Shown here: positions 7,274-15,867 of the stretch, one piece after another
Layout: every line of letters starts with the position of its first letter
Position numbering within the stretch: position 1 is the first letter of the stretch
From: JAIUNP01 sp020161975
Lineage (GTDB): Bacteria > Pseudomonadota > Alphaproteobacteria > Rhizobiales > Beijerinckiaceae
Reading direction: 5' to 3'
Assembly (NCBI GenBank): GCA_036745275.1
Contig: DAIOGK010000010.1
Span: 44,970 to 108,969 of the forward strand
Length of the DNA stretch: 64,000 bases
Position numbers and translations under genes: made by a program
The notes under the pieces: model-generated
Told to the model about the DNA's origin: nothing
Database searches by the model: none
Seen by the model: only the letters and a program-made list of their open reading frames with translations

Positions 7274-8866
7274 ATGCCCAGCACCCTCCGTACCGTTTCC
7301 CGCGCGCTCCTGTCGGTTTCCGACAAGTCCGGTCTGATCGATCTCGGCAAGGCGCTGGAAGGGCGTGACGTGGCACTTGTGTCCACCGGTGGCACCCATG
7401 CGGCCCTGAAGGCGGCAGGCTGCGCCGTCAGCGAGGTGTCCGATGTCACCGGCTTTCCTGAAATGATGGATGGCCGGGTAAAAACGCTGCATCCCAAGGT
7501 TCATGGCGGGCTGCTCGCCTTGCGCGGCGATCCCGAGCATGAGGCGGCGCTCCTTGCTCATGACATTGCGCCGATCGACCTTCTCGTTGTCAATCTTTAC
7601 CCGTTCGAGGCAACGGTCGCTGCGGGCAAGCCCTACGACGACTGCATCGAGAACATCGACATCGGCGGGCCTGCCATGATCCGCGCCGCCGCCAAGAACC
7701 ATCGCGATGTCGTCGTCATCGTCGATGTTGAGGATTACGCGGCGCTTCTGGCCGAACTCGATGCCAACAACGGGGCGACAACGCTCGCCTTCCGCCGGAA
7801 GCTCGCTGCCAAGGCCTATGCGCGGACCGGCGCCTATGATGCGGCGATCTCGACCTGGTTTGCCGGCGAGCTTGGCCAGCGGACCCCCGATTATTTCGCA
7901 CTCGGCGGGCGTCTGGCCGAACCGATGCGCTATGGCGAAAATCCGCACCTCTCGGCGGGTTTTTATCGCTCGGGCGCACCGCGCTTCGGGGTCTCGACGG
8001 CGCGGCAGGTGCAAGGCAAGGCGCTGTCCTTCAACAACATCAACGACACGGACGCGGCGTTTGAGCTCGTCGCCGAGTTCGACCCCAACCGCACGGCGGC
8101 GGTTGCGATCATCAAGCATATGAACCCCTGTGGCGTTGCGGAAGGAGAAACCCTCATCGACGCCTATCAGAAGGCGCTGCGTTGCGATTCAGTGTCAGCC
8201 TTCGGCGGCATCGTTGCGCTCAACCGCACACTGGATGCGGAGGCCGCGCGCGCCATCACCGAGATCTTCACCGAGGTCATCATCGCGCCCGATGCGACAG
8301 ATGAGGCCATCCGTCTCGTGAAAGCCAAGAAGAACCTGCGCCTGCTGCTCACCGGCGGCCTGCCCGATCCGCGTGAGGCGGGACGTGCCGTGCGGACGGT
8401 TTCCGGCGGCTTCCTGCTTCAGGATCGTGACAATGCCGTCGTTGATGACATGGATCTGCGTGTGGTGACGAAGCGCTCGCCCACGGCGCGGGAACTCGTC
8501 GATCTCAAGTTCGCCTTCCGAGTGGCCAAGCACGTCAAATCAAACGCCATCGTCTATGCCAAGGATGGCGCGACGGTGGGCATCGGCGCCGGGCAGATGA
8601 GCCGGGTCGATTCCTCGCGGATCGCCGCCTGGAAGGCCGAGGAAGCCTCGCGCGCGGCAGGATTGTCCGAAACCATGGCCAAGGGCTCTGTGGTCGCCTC
8701 GGACGCGTTCTTTCCCTTTGCGGATGGCTTGCTGGCGGCAGCAGCAGCGGGCGCGACGGCAGTTATCCAGCCCGGCGGTTCGATGCGCGACAGCGAGGTG
8801 ATCGCGGCGGCGGACGAGGCGGGGCTTGCCATGGTACTGACGGGCATCCGCCATTTCCGGCATTGA
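7274..8866 (+). CDS. purH: Bifunctional AICAR formyltransferase / IMP cyclohydrolase
   Basis: PurH performs the last two steps of de novo purine synthesis: formylation of AICAR with 10-formyl-tetrahydrofolate, then ring closure to IMP. The 530-residue length is normal. The N-terminal methylglyoxal-synthase-like domain has Ser-Thr-Gly-Gly-Thr near residue 37 and a Val-Lys-Thr-Leu-His-Pro-Lys-Val-His-Gly-Gly segment. The transferase domain has Arg-Tyr-Gly-Glu-Asn-Pro-His and Lys-His-Met-Asn-Pro-Cys-Gly, and the C-terminus ends in the usual Thr-Gly-Ile-Arg-His-Phe-Arg-His. It is convergent with the glutamate dehydrogenase gene. It joins purS, purQ and hpt elsewhere in the window as purine genes, though they are not clustered. 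Confidence 0.97.
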   Translation: MPSTLRTVSRALLSVSDKSGLIDLGKALEGRDVALVSTGGTHAALKAAGCAVSEVSDVTGFPEMMDGRVKTLHPKVHGGLLALRGDPEHEAALLAHDIAPIDLLVVNLYPFEATVAAGKPYDDCIENIDIGGPAMIRAAAKNHRDVVVIVDVEDYAALLAELDANNGATTLAFRRKLAAKAYARTGAYDAAISTWFAGELGQRTPDYFALGGRLAEPMRYGENPHLSAGFYRSGAPRFGVSTARQVQGKALSFNNINDTDAAFELVAEFDPNRTAAVAIIKHMNPCGVAEGETLIDAYQKALRCDSVSAFGGIVALNRTLDAEAARAITEIFTEVIIAPDATDEAIRLVKAKKNLRLLLTGGLPDPREAGRAVRTVSGGFLLQDRDNAVVDDMDLRVVTKRSPTARELVDLKFAFRVAKHVKSNAIVYAKDGATVGIGAGQMSRVDSSRIAAWKAEEASRAAGLSETMAKGSVVASDAFFPFADGLLAAAAAGATAVIQPGGSMRDSEVIAAADEAGLAMVLTGIRHFRH

Positions 8867-8918
8867 TCGGGCCCCCTGCCCTTGAAACCAAAGGCAGAGG
8901 GTGGGTCGCACGGCACTG

Positions 8919-11900
8919 CTACTGCCGCGCGAGATCGCCGATCAGGCTCGCGGCGATGGTGACACGCGACGGGGTGAGCGGGCCTGTCAGCAGATCGACC
9001 AGCGCCAGATTGTTGCGGGCGAGCGCTTCAGCACGGGCTGTTGCATAAGCCTCGACCCCCGCCGCACCGGTGCCGTGCCGAGCAATGACGGTGGCGGCAA
9101 TCTCCCGCAGGGCAACATCGCCGCTGTCGAGTGCGCGCTCGATGGCAAGGCGGTCGAAACGGTCCGGGCTGTCGATCTGCCTGGCGGCCTCGTGGATGCG
9201 GGCAACGCCAAGGCGATCGGAGAGGCTGCCAAGCGTCTGCAGGGCCTGCTCGATCGAGGTTCCGGCGCGTTCCGCCAGCAGGACAGCATCCTGTACGGCG
9301 GCCAGCGCCGGCAGGCTCGCCAGAGCGGTGGCGAGCGGCTTTGGCACGCCGGCGGCTTCAAGATCCGGCGCTTTTGCCGGGCTGAGGGTGGCGCGCGCCG
9401 CTTCGACCCCGCGCGCAAAGCGTTCGACATGCGGACTGAGTGCACCGGACAGGTCGACATTGCGCAAGAACCATTCCATGCGCGCAAGCAGCGTTTCCTG
9501 CACGCGGGCGTAGAGGTCGAGTTGCAGTGCGCCGGGGATTTTGGTGTCGAGCGCATCAATGGCGTTGTTGAGATCGAGCAGGCGGAAGGAATCGCGGGTG
9601 AGGGCATAGGCCGCCGCGATTTCCGGTGCATCGCGTCCGGTCAGTTCCGCGAGCTGGGCGATGGCAGCAGGACCACAGCGATTGATGACGATGTTCGACA
9701 GTTGCGTTGCAATGATATCGCGGCGCAGGCGGTGCGCCTTTACATCGCCGCCGAAGCGATCTCGCAGCTTCTGCGGGAAGTAACGGTCGAGTTCGTCGGC
9801 GAAATAGGGATCGTCCGGCACCTTCGAGGTCAAAAGGTCATCGAAGAAGGTGAGCTTGGCATAGGCCAACAGCACCGCGATTTCCGGTCGTGTCGCGCCC
9901 TGGCCTGCCGCCATTCGCCGGGCGATCTCGGCATTGCTGGGCAGATACTCCACGGCCCGGTCGAGGCGTCCGCGTGCTTCGAGCGCCTGCATCTGGCTTT
10001 GCAACTCGCCAAGGCTGGCCGCTCCCCGCCGCTCGACCAGTGAAATCGCCAGCGACTGGAGATAGTTGTTGCGCAGCACGAGCGATGTGACGTCGCCGGT
10101 CATGTCGGCCAGGAGGCTGTTGCGGTCCTTGTCGGTCAGGCGCTTGTCCGCCACGGGGCGGGCAAGCGCAATCTTGAGGTTTACCTCGACGTCGGAGGTG
10201 TTGACGCCCGCCGAATTGTCGATGGCGTCGGTATTGAGCCTGACGCCGTGCTGGGCGGCCTCGATGCGTCCACGTTGGGTGCAGCCGAGGTTGGCGCCCT
10301 CGCCAATGATGCGGCAGTTGAGATCGGCGCCGGTGATGCGGATGGCATCATTGGCGCGGTCGCCCGCCTGGGCGTCGGTTTCGGTGGTGGCTCGGATATA
10401 GGTGCCGATGCCGCCGAACCAGAGAAGGTCGACCTTTGCCTTCAGGATGGCGGTCATCACCTCCTGCGGGGTGGCGCGTTCGACGGCAAGGCCGAGGACG
10501 GCGCGGACTTCCGGCGAAAGCGGGATGTCCTTGGCGCTGCGCGGATAGATGCCGCCGCCCTTCGAGATCAGCGCCTTGTCGTAATCCTGCCAGCTCGAAC
10601 GTGGCAGGTTGAACAGGCGTTGGCGTTCGGCCAGCGCCTTTGCAATGTCCGGCGCGGGATCGAGGAAGATGTCGCGATGGTCGAAGGCAGCCACCAGCCG
10701 GATCGCAGGGGACAACAACATGCCGTTGCCGAAAACGTCGCCGGACATGTCGCCCACACCGGCGACCGTGAAGGGCGTTGTCTGGATGTCGATGTCGATC
10801 TCGCGGAAATGGCGCTTCACGCATTCCCAGGCGCCGCGCGCCGTGATGCCCATTTTCTTGTGGTCATAGCCCTGCGAGCCGCCGGAGGCGAAGGCATCGC
10901 CGAGCCAGAAGTGCCGGTCGAGCGAGATCGAATTGGCGGTGTCGGAGAAGGTGGCCGTGCCCTTGTCGGCTGCCACCACGAGATAGGGATCGTCGGGGTC
11001 CAGCCGGACGACGGCGGGCGGCGGGATGATCGCCGTGCCGTCGATATTGTCCGTCAGGTCAAGCAGTGCGTCGATGAAGACCTTGTAGCTTTCCGTGCCC
11101 TCCTTCATCCAGGCATCGCGATCGCCGGGGGGTGGCAGGCGTTTGGGTACAAAGCCGCCCTTGGCGCCCACGGGTACGATCACCGCGTTCTTCACCTGCT
11201 GGGCTTTGACGAGGCCGAGGATCTCGGTGCGGAAATCCATGGGCCGATCGGACCAGCGCAGACCGCCGCGCGCTACCTTGCCGAAGCGCATGTGTACGCC
11301 GTCGACCCGCGGGGAATGCACCGAAATCTCATAGGCCGGGCGTGGCAGCGGCAGGGCGTCCACGGCCCTGGCATCGAATTTGAATGCCATGGCCGGGCGA
11401 TGGCTGCCGTCCGCATCGGTCTGGTAGACGTTTGTGCGCAGGGTCGAGCGGATCAGGTTGAGATAGCGGCGGAAGATGCGATCCTCGTCAATGTTCGAGA
11501 CCGCTTCGAGGGCCGTTTCGATGCCGGCGGCGATGGTCTCGCCCGCTGCTTGCCGCCCTGCGCGATCATCGGTGACAGGCGGGGCGAAACGGGCATTGAA
11601 CAGCGCTTTGAGTTGCCCGGTCAGTGCCGGGTATTTTGCCAGGACATCGGCGATGTAATCATGGCCAAAGGGCGCGCCGATCTGGCGCAGATAGAGCGCA
11701 TAGGCCCGAAACACCATGGCCTCGCGCCAGGTCAGGTCCGCTTCGGTGACGAGTGCGTTGAAGCGATCAGATTCGGTCTCGCCATCGAGCAGCGCCATCA
11801 GCGCCGCTTCGAGGCGTCCTTCGAAGGCTGCAACATCGATTTCGCCACCCCGGGTCCGCTCGATGGTCATGTCGTGAATGAAGACGGGTGTTGGGTCCTC

Positions 11901-13664
11901 GCCTGCCGGCAGGATGCGGTAGGTCCGTTCGTTGTTGACGGTAAAGCCGAGGTTTTCAAGCATCGGCACGCGGCGGGACAGCGTGAGCGACTGGCCATAG
12001 GCAAAGACCTTGAGACTGACCCGCGCGCCCTGATCGCCCTGCTTGTGGTAAGCATCGATCGCATGGGGGTGGGCGCGGGACAGGCCGTCGATGATGCGGA
12101 TGTCGGACAGGGCCTCGTCGGTCGTGAAGGCCTCGCGATAGGCGGCGCCGAACGCATCGGCGTAACGGCTTGCCAGAAGCGCGCCCCCATCCGCCACAGG
12201 CAAGGCGTGGAGGGTTGATCGCAGCTTGTCGCTCCAGGTGCGGATGATGTCGGCGATGCCCGCCTCGACCGCGTCCTGTTCAACCTTCGGCGTCGTGCCC
12301 TGGTCGCGACCGATGATGAAATGGGTGCGGACGAGCGGGCCTTCTGGATAGTATGGAATGGCGGCGGAGACACGGCCCTCGAAGGTGTGCGCCAGAAACT
12401 CGCCGATCCGGATACGCACAGAGGTGTCGTAACGGTCTTTCGGCACGAAAACGAGGATCGAGACGAAACGATCGAAACGGTCGGCCCGGACGAGGGCGCG
12501 GACGCGCGGACGCTCGATCAGCCCCATCGCATCCATCGAGAAACGGTAGAGCGTATCCCGGTCGAGCTGGAAGAGTTCGTCGCGCGGATAGTTCTCCAGC
12601 ACGTTCATCAGTGCCTTGCCTGAATGCGAGGTTGGGTCAAACCCGGCCTTTTGCATCACCTGCGCCACCTTGTGGCGGATATAGGGGATGGCTCGCGTCG
12701 AGACCGTGTAGGCTGTCGAAGTGAAGAGGCCGACAAGACGCATCTCACCTTCAAGCCGGCCATTGGTGCCGATCAGCTTGACGCCGATATAATCCATATG
12801 GACCCGGCGATGGATGGTGGAGCGCACGTTCGCCTTGGCGATGATGAGGGCCGAATGCTCTTTCAGGAAGGCGCGAATCTCGGGCGTCATCACCACGAAA
12901 TCACTGCCTCGCCGGAGCACCTTCACCTCAGGATCGGACAGAATCCCCAGCCCTTCGCCCGGAACGGGGTCGCCATCGAGGTCCGGGAACCGGTATTCGC
13001 GCAGGCCGAGGAAGGCGAAATTGTCGGCGAGCAGCCAATCGAGGAACTGCACAGCCTCGGCGATTTCGTCCGCCGGCAGCATGGGCGGGTTTTCACGATA
13101 GCGGCGCGCAACCTCGGCTAGGCGTTCGCGCATTGCCTTCCAATCGCGCACGGCAAGCTGCACGTCGGTGTAGATGCGTTGCAGCGTGGCGACAAGGCGG
13201 TCTCTCAACGCCTGATCGGCGATCGTGGCGAGATGGATATGGATCAGGCTTTCGCGGGAAAAGTCGCCAGTGTCCGCTGCGCCGGCAATACCGCCGAGGG
13301 CGGTGATCTCACCACCAGTGTTCCTTTTCACGGCAAGCACCGGATGGGCGACGAGCCGGACATCGAGGCCCTGATCGTTCAGTTCCGCAAGCGTTGAGGC
13401 AAGCAGGAACGGCATGTCGTCATTCACCGCCTCAAGGATCGTGAGCGGTGTGCCGTCGGCGGTCACGGTGTCGGTGAGGCGGATGTCGGCCTTGCCGGCC
13501 TCGCGCTTGCTGAAGCGCTCAAGTGCGCTCGCCGCGATGGCGTGGCGTGATTCGGTGGATAGTGCGGCAAGGTCTTCCGCGACCACCCGGCCGAATAACA
13601 TGGTCTCGAACGCTGATGTCAGCATCGCCTCCGCGCTGGTCTGGCGCGCATTCATTCCGGGCAT
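8919..13664 (-). CDS. Large NAD-specific glutamate dehydrogenase
   Basis: This is one 1581-residue member of the roughly 180-kDa NAD-glutamate dehydrogenases, which convert glutamate to 2-oxoglutarate and ammonium and usually serve glutamate breakdown. The N-terminal half carries the ACT-like regulatory region. The catalytic part has Arg-Gly-Gly-Leu-Arg-Trp-Ser-Asp-Arg near residue 790 and Gly-Ala-Lys-Gly-Gly-Phe-Val-Pro-Lys, and the nucleotide-binding region includes Gly-Val-Gly-Asp-Met-Ser-Gly-Asp-Val-Phe-Gly-Asn-Gly. I chose the ATG at 13664 because a GAGGAG ribosome site lies six bases before it; an ATG at 13682 adds six residues. It is divergent from an AhpD-like gene 113 bases away. Long open frames on the opposite strand are artefacts of high GC. 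Confidence 0.95.
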   Translation of the reverse strand: MPGMNARQTSAEAMLTSAFETMLFGRVVAEDLAALSTESRHAIAASALERFSKREAGKADIRLTDTVTADGTPLTILEAVNDDMPFLLASTLAELNDQGLDVRLVAHPVLAVKRNTGGEITALGGIAGAADTGDFSRESLIHIHLATIADQALRDRLVATLQRIYTDVQLAVRDWKAMRERLAEVARRYRENPPMLPADEIAEAVQFLDWLLADNFAFLGLREYRFPDLDGDPVPGEGLGILSDPEVKVLRRGSDFVVMTPEIRAFLKEHSALIIAKANVRSTIHRRVHMDYIGVKLIGTNGRLEGEMRLVGLFTSTAYTVSTRAIPYIRHKVAQVMQKAGFDPTSHSGKALMNVLENYPRDELFQLDRDTLYRFSMDAMGLIERPRVRALVRADRFDRFVSILVFVPKDRYDTSVRIRIGEFLAHTFEGRVSAAIPYYPEGPLVRTHFIIGRDQGTTPKVEQDAVEAGIADIIRTWSDKLRSTLHALPVADGGALLASRYADAFGAAYREAFTTDEALSDIRIIDGLSRAHPHAIDAYHKQGDQGARVSLKVFAYGQSLTLSRRVPMLENLGFTVNNERTYRILPAGEDPTPVFIHDMTIERTRGGEIDVAAFEGRLEAALMALLDGETESDRFNALVTEADLTWREAMVFRAYALYLRQIGAPFGHDYIADVLAKYPALTGQLKALFNARFAPPVTDDRAGRQAAGETIAAGIETALEAVSNIDEDRIFRRYLNLIRSTLRTNVYQTDADGSHRPAMAFKFDARAVDALPLPRPAYEISVHSPRVDGVHMRFGKVARGGLRWSDRPMDFRTEILGLVKAQQVKNAVIVPVGAKGGFVPKRLPPPGDRDAWMKEGTESYKVFIDALLDLTDNIDGTAIIPPPAVVRLDPDDPYLVVAADKGTATFSDTANSISLDRHFWLGDAFASGGSQGYDHKKMGITARGAWECVKRHFREIDIDIQTTPFTVAGVGDMSGDVFGNGMLLSPAIRLVAAFDHRDIFLDPAPDIAKALAERQRLFNLPRSSWQDYDKALISKGGGIYPRSAKDIPLSPEVRAVLGLAVERATPQEVMTAILKAKVDLLWFGGIGTYIRATTETDAQAGDRANDAIRITGADLNCRIIGEGANLGCTQRGRIEAAQHGVRLNTDAIDNSAGVNTSDVEVNLKIALARPVADKRLTDKDRNSLLADMTGDVTSLVLRNNYLQSLAISLVERRGAASLGELQSQMQALEARGRLDRAVEYLPSNAEIARRMAAGQGATRPEIAVLLAYAKLTFFDDLLTSKVPDDPYFADELDRYFPQKLRDRFGGDVKAHRLRRDIIATQLSNIVINRCGPAAIAQLAELTGRDAPEIAAAYALTRDSFRLLDLNNAIDALDTKIPGALQLDLYARVQETLLARMEWFLRNVDLSGALSPHVERFARGVEAARATLSPAKAPDLEAAGVPKPLATALASLPALAAVQDAVLLAERAGTSIEQALQTLGSLSDRLGVARIHEAARQIDSPDRFDRLAIERALDSGDVALREIAATVIARHGTGAAGVEAYATARAEALARNNLALVDLLTGPLTPSRVTIAASLIGDLARQ

Positions 13665-13777
13665 TTCATTCTCCTCACCCATCTATGACCAAAGTCTAAC
13701 TCTTCGCATGAGAAGGGCAATTGCTTGTTTTTGAGGCAGCGTCGGTTCACGCTCCTGTTTTCAACAGGAGACAGGCG

Positions 13778-14359
13778 ATGGCTGACAAGAGTGATGAACG
13801 AGAACGGGTGACGGCGCTCGATCTGGCCGAGGCGGAGTTGTCGCCGGCCAATGCCGCCTATTTCGACAAATGCCGGGAAAAACTGGGCTTTGTGCCGAAT
13901 GTCCTGACGGCCTATGCCCATGACATGGCCAAGCTCGATGCGTTTGCAGGCATGTATAATGATCTGATGCTGGCGCCGTCCGGCCTCAGCAAGCTGGAAC
14001 GCGAAATGATCGCAGTGGCGGTTTCAGCAGAGAATCGCTGCTTTTATTGTCTCACCGCCCATGGCGCTGCCGTTCGCCAATTGTCGGGGAATCCGGTTCT
14101 TGGCGAAATGCTGGTGATGAATTACCGCGCGGCGGATCTTCCCCTGCGGCAGCGACGGATGCTCGATTTTGCGGTCAAAGTAACGCTGCACCCGGCTGAA
14201 ATCGAGGAGGTGGACCGGCAGCTTCTGCGCGAAGCCGGGCTGAGCGAAAAGGACATCTGGGATGTTGCGGCGGTCGCAGCCTTCTTCAACATGTCAAATC
14301 GCATGGCCTCGGCCGTGGATATGCGCCCGAACCCCGAGTATCATGCGCAGGCGCGATAG
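13778..14359 (+). CDS. Peroxidase-related AhpD/CMD-like protein
   Basis: This is a 193-residue protein of the carboxymuconolactone decarboxylase/AhpD superfamily, in the peroxidase-related group. The redox motif is present as C88-x-x-C91-x3-H95 within Cys-Phe-Tyr-Cys-Leu-Thr-Ala-His-Gly, the AhpD-type disulfide with its proton-relay histidine. The ATG at 13778 is preceded by a CAGGAG ribosome site. Such proteins reduce peroxides or peroxiredoxin partners. No ahpC lies nearby, so the partner is unknown. It is divergent from the glutamate dehydrogenase. Confidence 0.88.
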   Translation: MADKSDERERVTALDLAEAELSPANAAYFDKCREKLGFVPNVLTAYAHDMAKLDAFAGMYNDLMLAPSGLSKLEREMIAVAVSAENRCFYCLTAHGAAVRQLSGNPVLGEMLVMNYRAADLPLRQRRMLDFAVKVTLHPAEIEEVDRQLLREAGLSEKDIWDVAAVAAFFNMSNRMASAVDMRPNPEYHAQAR

Positions 14360-14370
14360 CCTCCGGTGCA

Positions 14371-14406
14371 AAGAAAAGGCGGCCAGCCCGGGCAAGGCTG
14401 GCCGCC
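14371..14406 (-). terminator. Intrinsic terminator, active on minus strand
   Basis: A perfect 11-bp GC-rich stem (14378-14388 with 14396-14406, seven-base loop) is followed on the minus strand by TTTTCTTT (14377-14370). On the plus strand the stem is followed by AAAGCC, so it does not look like the terminator of the AhpD-like gene. No minus-strand protein gene ends here, which argues for an RNA gene upstream. Confidence 0.7.
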
Positions 14407-14540
14407 AAAGCCTGTGACGATCTTACGCGGTCTCCCGATCCGGGGGGCTGGGGGGCGTACAAGAACCGGACCCGAGCGACCATCAATCACGGCATGGGAG
14501 CGTTATTGCAGGGCTCCGTGTCCGCGACATGATCAAAACA
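14371..14540 (-). ncRNA. Candidate structured small RNA with its own terminator
   Basis: No gene fills this space, yet the minus strand has the architecture of a small RNA. It ends in a perfect 11-bp stem (14378-14406) followed by TTTTCTTT. Upstream are complementary segments: GGTCCGG with CCGGATC (one G-U pair) around a loop of about 22 bases, CTC with GAG outside it, and CGCGG with CCGCG as a possible closing stem. A transcript starting near 14510-14540 would be 130-170 nucleotides long. The size and the closed, bulged shape recall 6S RNA, but I cannot match its conserved bases with confidence. The 5' end is a guess, and G6/C8 runs make the structure approximate. Confidence 0.4.
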
Positions 14541-14591
14541 AGGCAAAATTGGGAAATCGACAGGCCTTGGCTACACCCCCCCCGAAATGGT

Positions 14592-14609
14592 CCGGACTTG
14601 CCAGTCCGG
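14592..14609. repeat. Perfect 7-bp hairpin in intergenic DNA
   Basis: CCGGACT (14592-14598) and AGTCCGG (14603-14609) flank a four-base loop. It lies between the candidate small RNA and the DUF2794 gene, just after a run of eight Cs (14576-14583). No T-run follows on either strand. It could be part of the DUF2794 leader or an operator. Confidence 0.35.
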
Positions 14610-14685
14610 CGGGATGGGGCGATGCTTGCGACTCATTCCAAGGCCGGTCTGATTTCGGGGCCGGTGGGCCAGTGCGGAGAATGGC

Positions 14686-15048
14686 ATGGCGGATGGTGAG
14701 GGAGCAAAGGAGGGGGCGGTTGTGATCCCCTTTGCGGCGCAGCGCGCGCCGGAGCGGGTGGTGTTCACCCGTGCGGAGCTTCAGCAAATTCTCATCGTCT
14801 ACGGTCGCAAGGTCGCCGCCGGGGAGTGGCGTGACTATGCGCTCGATTTCGGACGGGAGACTGCGACCTTTGCGATTTTCCGCAGGGCTTCGGAGCAGCC
14901 ACTCTACCGCGTCATCAAGACCCCCAAGCTGGCCGCGCGGCAGGGGGCGTTCTCCGTCGTTGAGGGCGCGGGTTATGTGCTGCGCCGGGGTCACGACCTG
15001 ATGCGGGTATTGATGGTGCTGGAGCGTCCGAGCCGGTCTACGGTCTGA
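14686..15048 (+). CDS. DUF2794 family protein
   Basis: This is a 120-residue protein matching DUF2794, a short alphaproteobacterial family of unknown function. Family features are Phe-Thr-Arg-Ala-Glu-Leu near residue 27, a Tyr-Gly-Arg-Lys-Val-Ala-Ala-Gly-Glu-Trp-Arg-Asp-Tyr segment near 40-52, an Ala-Ile-Phe-Arg-Arg-Ala-Ser-Glu segment, and a Leu-Arg-Arg-Gly-His-Asp-Leu C-terminal part. No signal peptide or membrane segment is seen. It stands alone, convergent with the DedA gene. No function should be inferred. Confidence 0.85.
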   Translation: MADGEGAKEGAVVIPFAAQRAPERVVFTRAELQQILIVYGRKVAAGEWRDYALDFGRETATFAIFRRASEQPLYRVIKTPKLAARQGAFSVVEGAGYVLRRGHDLMRVLMVLERPSRSTV

Positions 15049-15067
15049 GTGCGCGGTGGCGTCTTTG

Positions 15068-15712
15068 TCAGCCGGTTCCGCCCGGTGGCCGGGATGTGGC
15101 TGTGGGCCGGAACAGGGTAACGGCCAGCCCGAGAACGATTGCGATTCCGGCGAGGGTCAGCCAGCCATGGGCCTTGTGGAGTGCGCTTTTATGCAGGGCT
15201 TGTCCCAAAAGGGCACTGCCGCCGATGTGTGATACTGCCCAGACGGCGGCGGAGCTGAGGTTCGCCACATAGAACTCGTACGGTTTCAAGCCTGCCACGC
15301 CTGCGGAAACCGGTACGATGGCGCGCACACCGGGCAGAAACCTTGCGATGAAGACACTTCTCGTACCATAGCGGTCGAAAAAGGCCTGCCCCTTGCCGAT
15401 CAGTTCGGGATGGCGGGAGAAGGGCCAGATGCTGCCAAGATCGGTGCGATGGCTGTAGCCGATCCAGTAGGACAGGCCGTCACTGGCGCTGGCCCCCAAG
15501 AAGCCGGCGATGATGAGGGGCCAGACCGGCATGTTCGCGGCGCCCATGGCGGCGGCTATGGCCAGAATGGCCGTCGTGCCGGGAAAGAACGCGCCTACGA
15601 CGATGATGGCTTCGGAAAAGGCGGCGATCGCAACGAACAGGGCGACAAGCCACTGGTTCATTCCGGCAAAAGCCAGCAGTGAATGGACGGTCGATTCCAC
15701 CCAGCTTGTCAC
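15068..15712 (-). CDS. DedA-family membrane protein
   Basis: This is a 214-residue integral membrane protein of the DedA (SNARE-associated/VTT) family; members move undecaprenyl phosphate or phospholipids across the membrane or affect proton balance. It shows an acidic Phe-Ser-Glu-Ala-Ile-Ile segment early in helix 1, the Gly-Ala-Phe-Phe-Pro-Gly re-entrant motif, an Asp-Gly-Leu-Ser-Tyr-Trp-Ile-Gly segment, and the hallmark Phe-x-x-Arg-Phe-x-Pro-Gly-x-Arg (Phe-Ile-Ala-Arg-Phe-Leu-Pro-Gly-Val-Arg) near residue 125. The C-terminal helix is followed by a short Pro/Gly tail. It is divergent from the FUSC-type gene. The substrate is not deducible. Confidence 0.9.
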   Translation of the reverse strand: MTSWVESTVHSLLAFAGMNQWLVALFVAIAAFSEAIIVVGAFFPGTTAILAIAAAMGAANMPVWPLIIAGFLGASASDGLSYWIGYSHRTDLGSIWPFSRHPELIGKGQAFFDRYGTRSVFIARFLPGVRAIVPVSAGVAGLKPYEFYVANLSSAAVWAVSHIGGSALLGQALHKSALHKAHGWLTLAGIAIVLGLAVTLFRPTATSRPPGGTG

Positions 15713-15867
15713 GATCGATCCCAGCCCTCAGGCCATCATGGCCAACGAGGGTCCCTACACCTGATTCGCGCGGCCGGTCATCAGTCCGCTTGACGCAAAT
15801 TGATCCGAAAGAAAGATTGCAGACCGTGCGGGCGCTCGCTCGTCGTGCTCACATCCCGGTGCCTGAA

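Noticed and set aside
8873..8900. Terminator between purH and the glutamate dehydrogenase gene
   Set aside because: CCCTGCC and GGCAG-A-GGG pair only with a bulge and no T-run follows; too weak to call.
10248..12218. Open frame of 656 codons opposite the glutamate dehydrogenase gene
   Set aside because: It lies wholly within a conserved gene on the other strand. High GC creates long antisense frames; no family features or ribosome site are visible.
14371..14540. tRNA gene in the AhpD/DUF2794 gap
   Set aside because: No T-loop GTTCRA sequence and no cloverleaf arm set on either strand.
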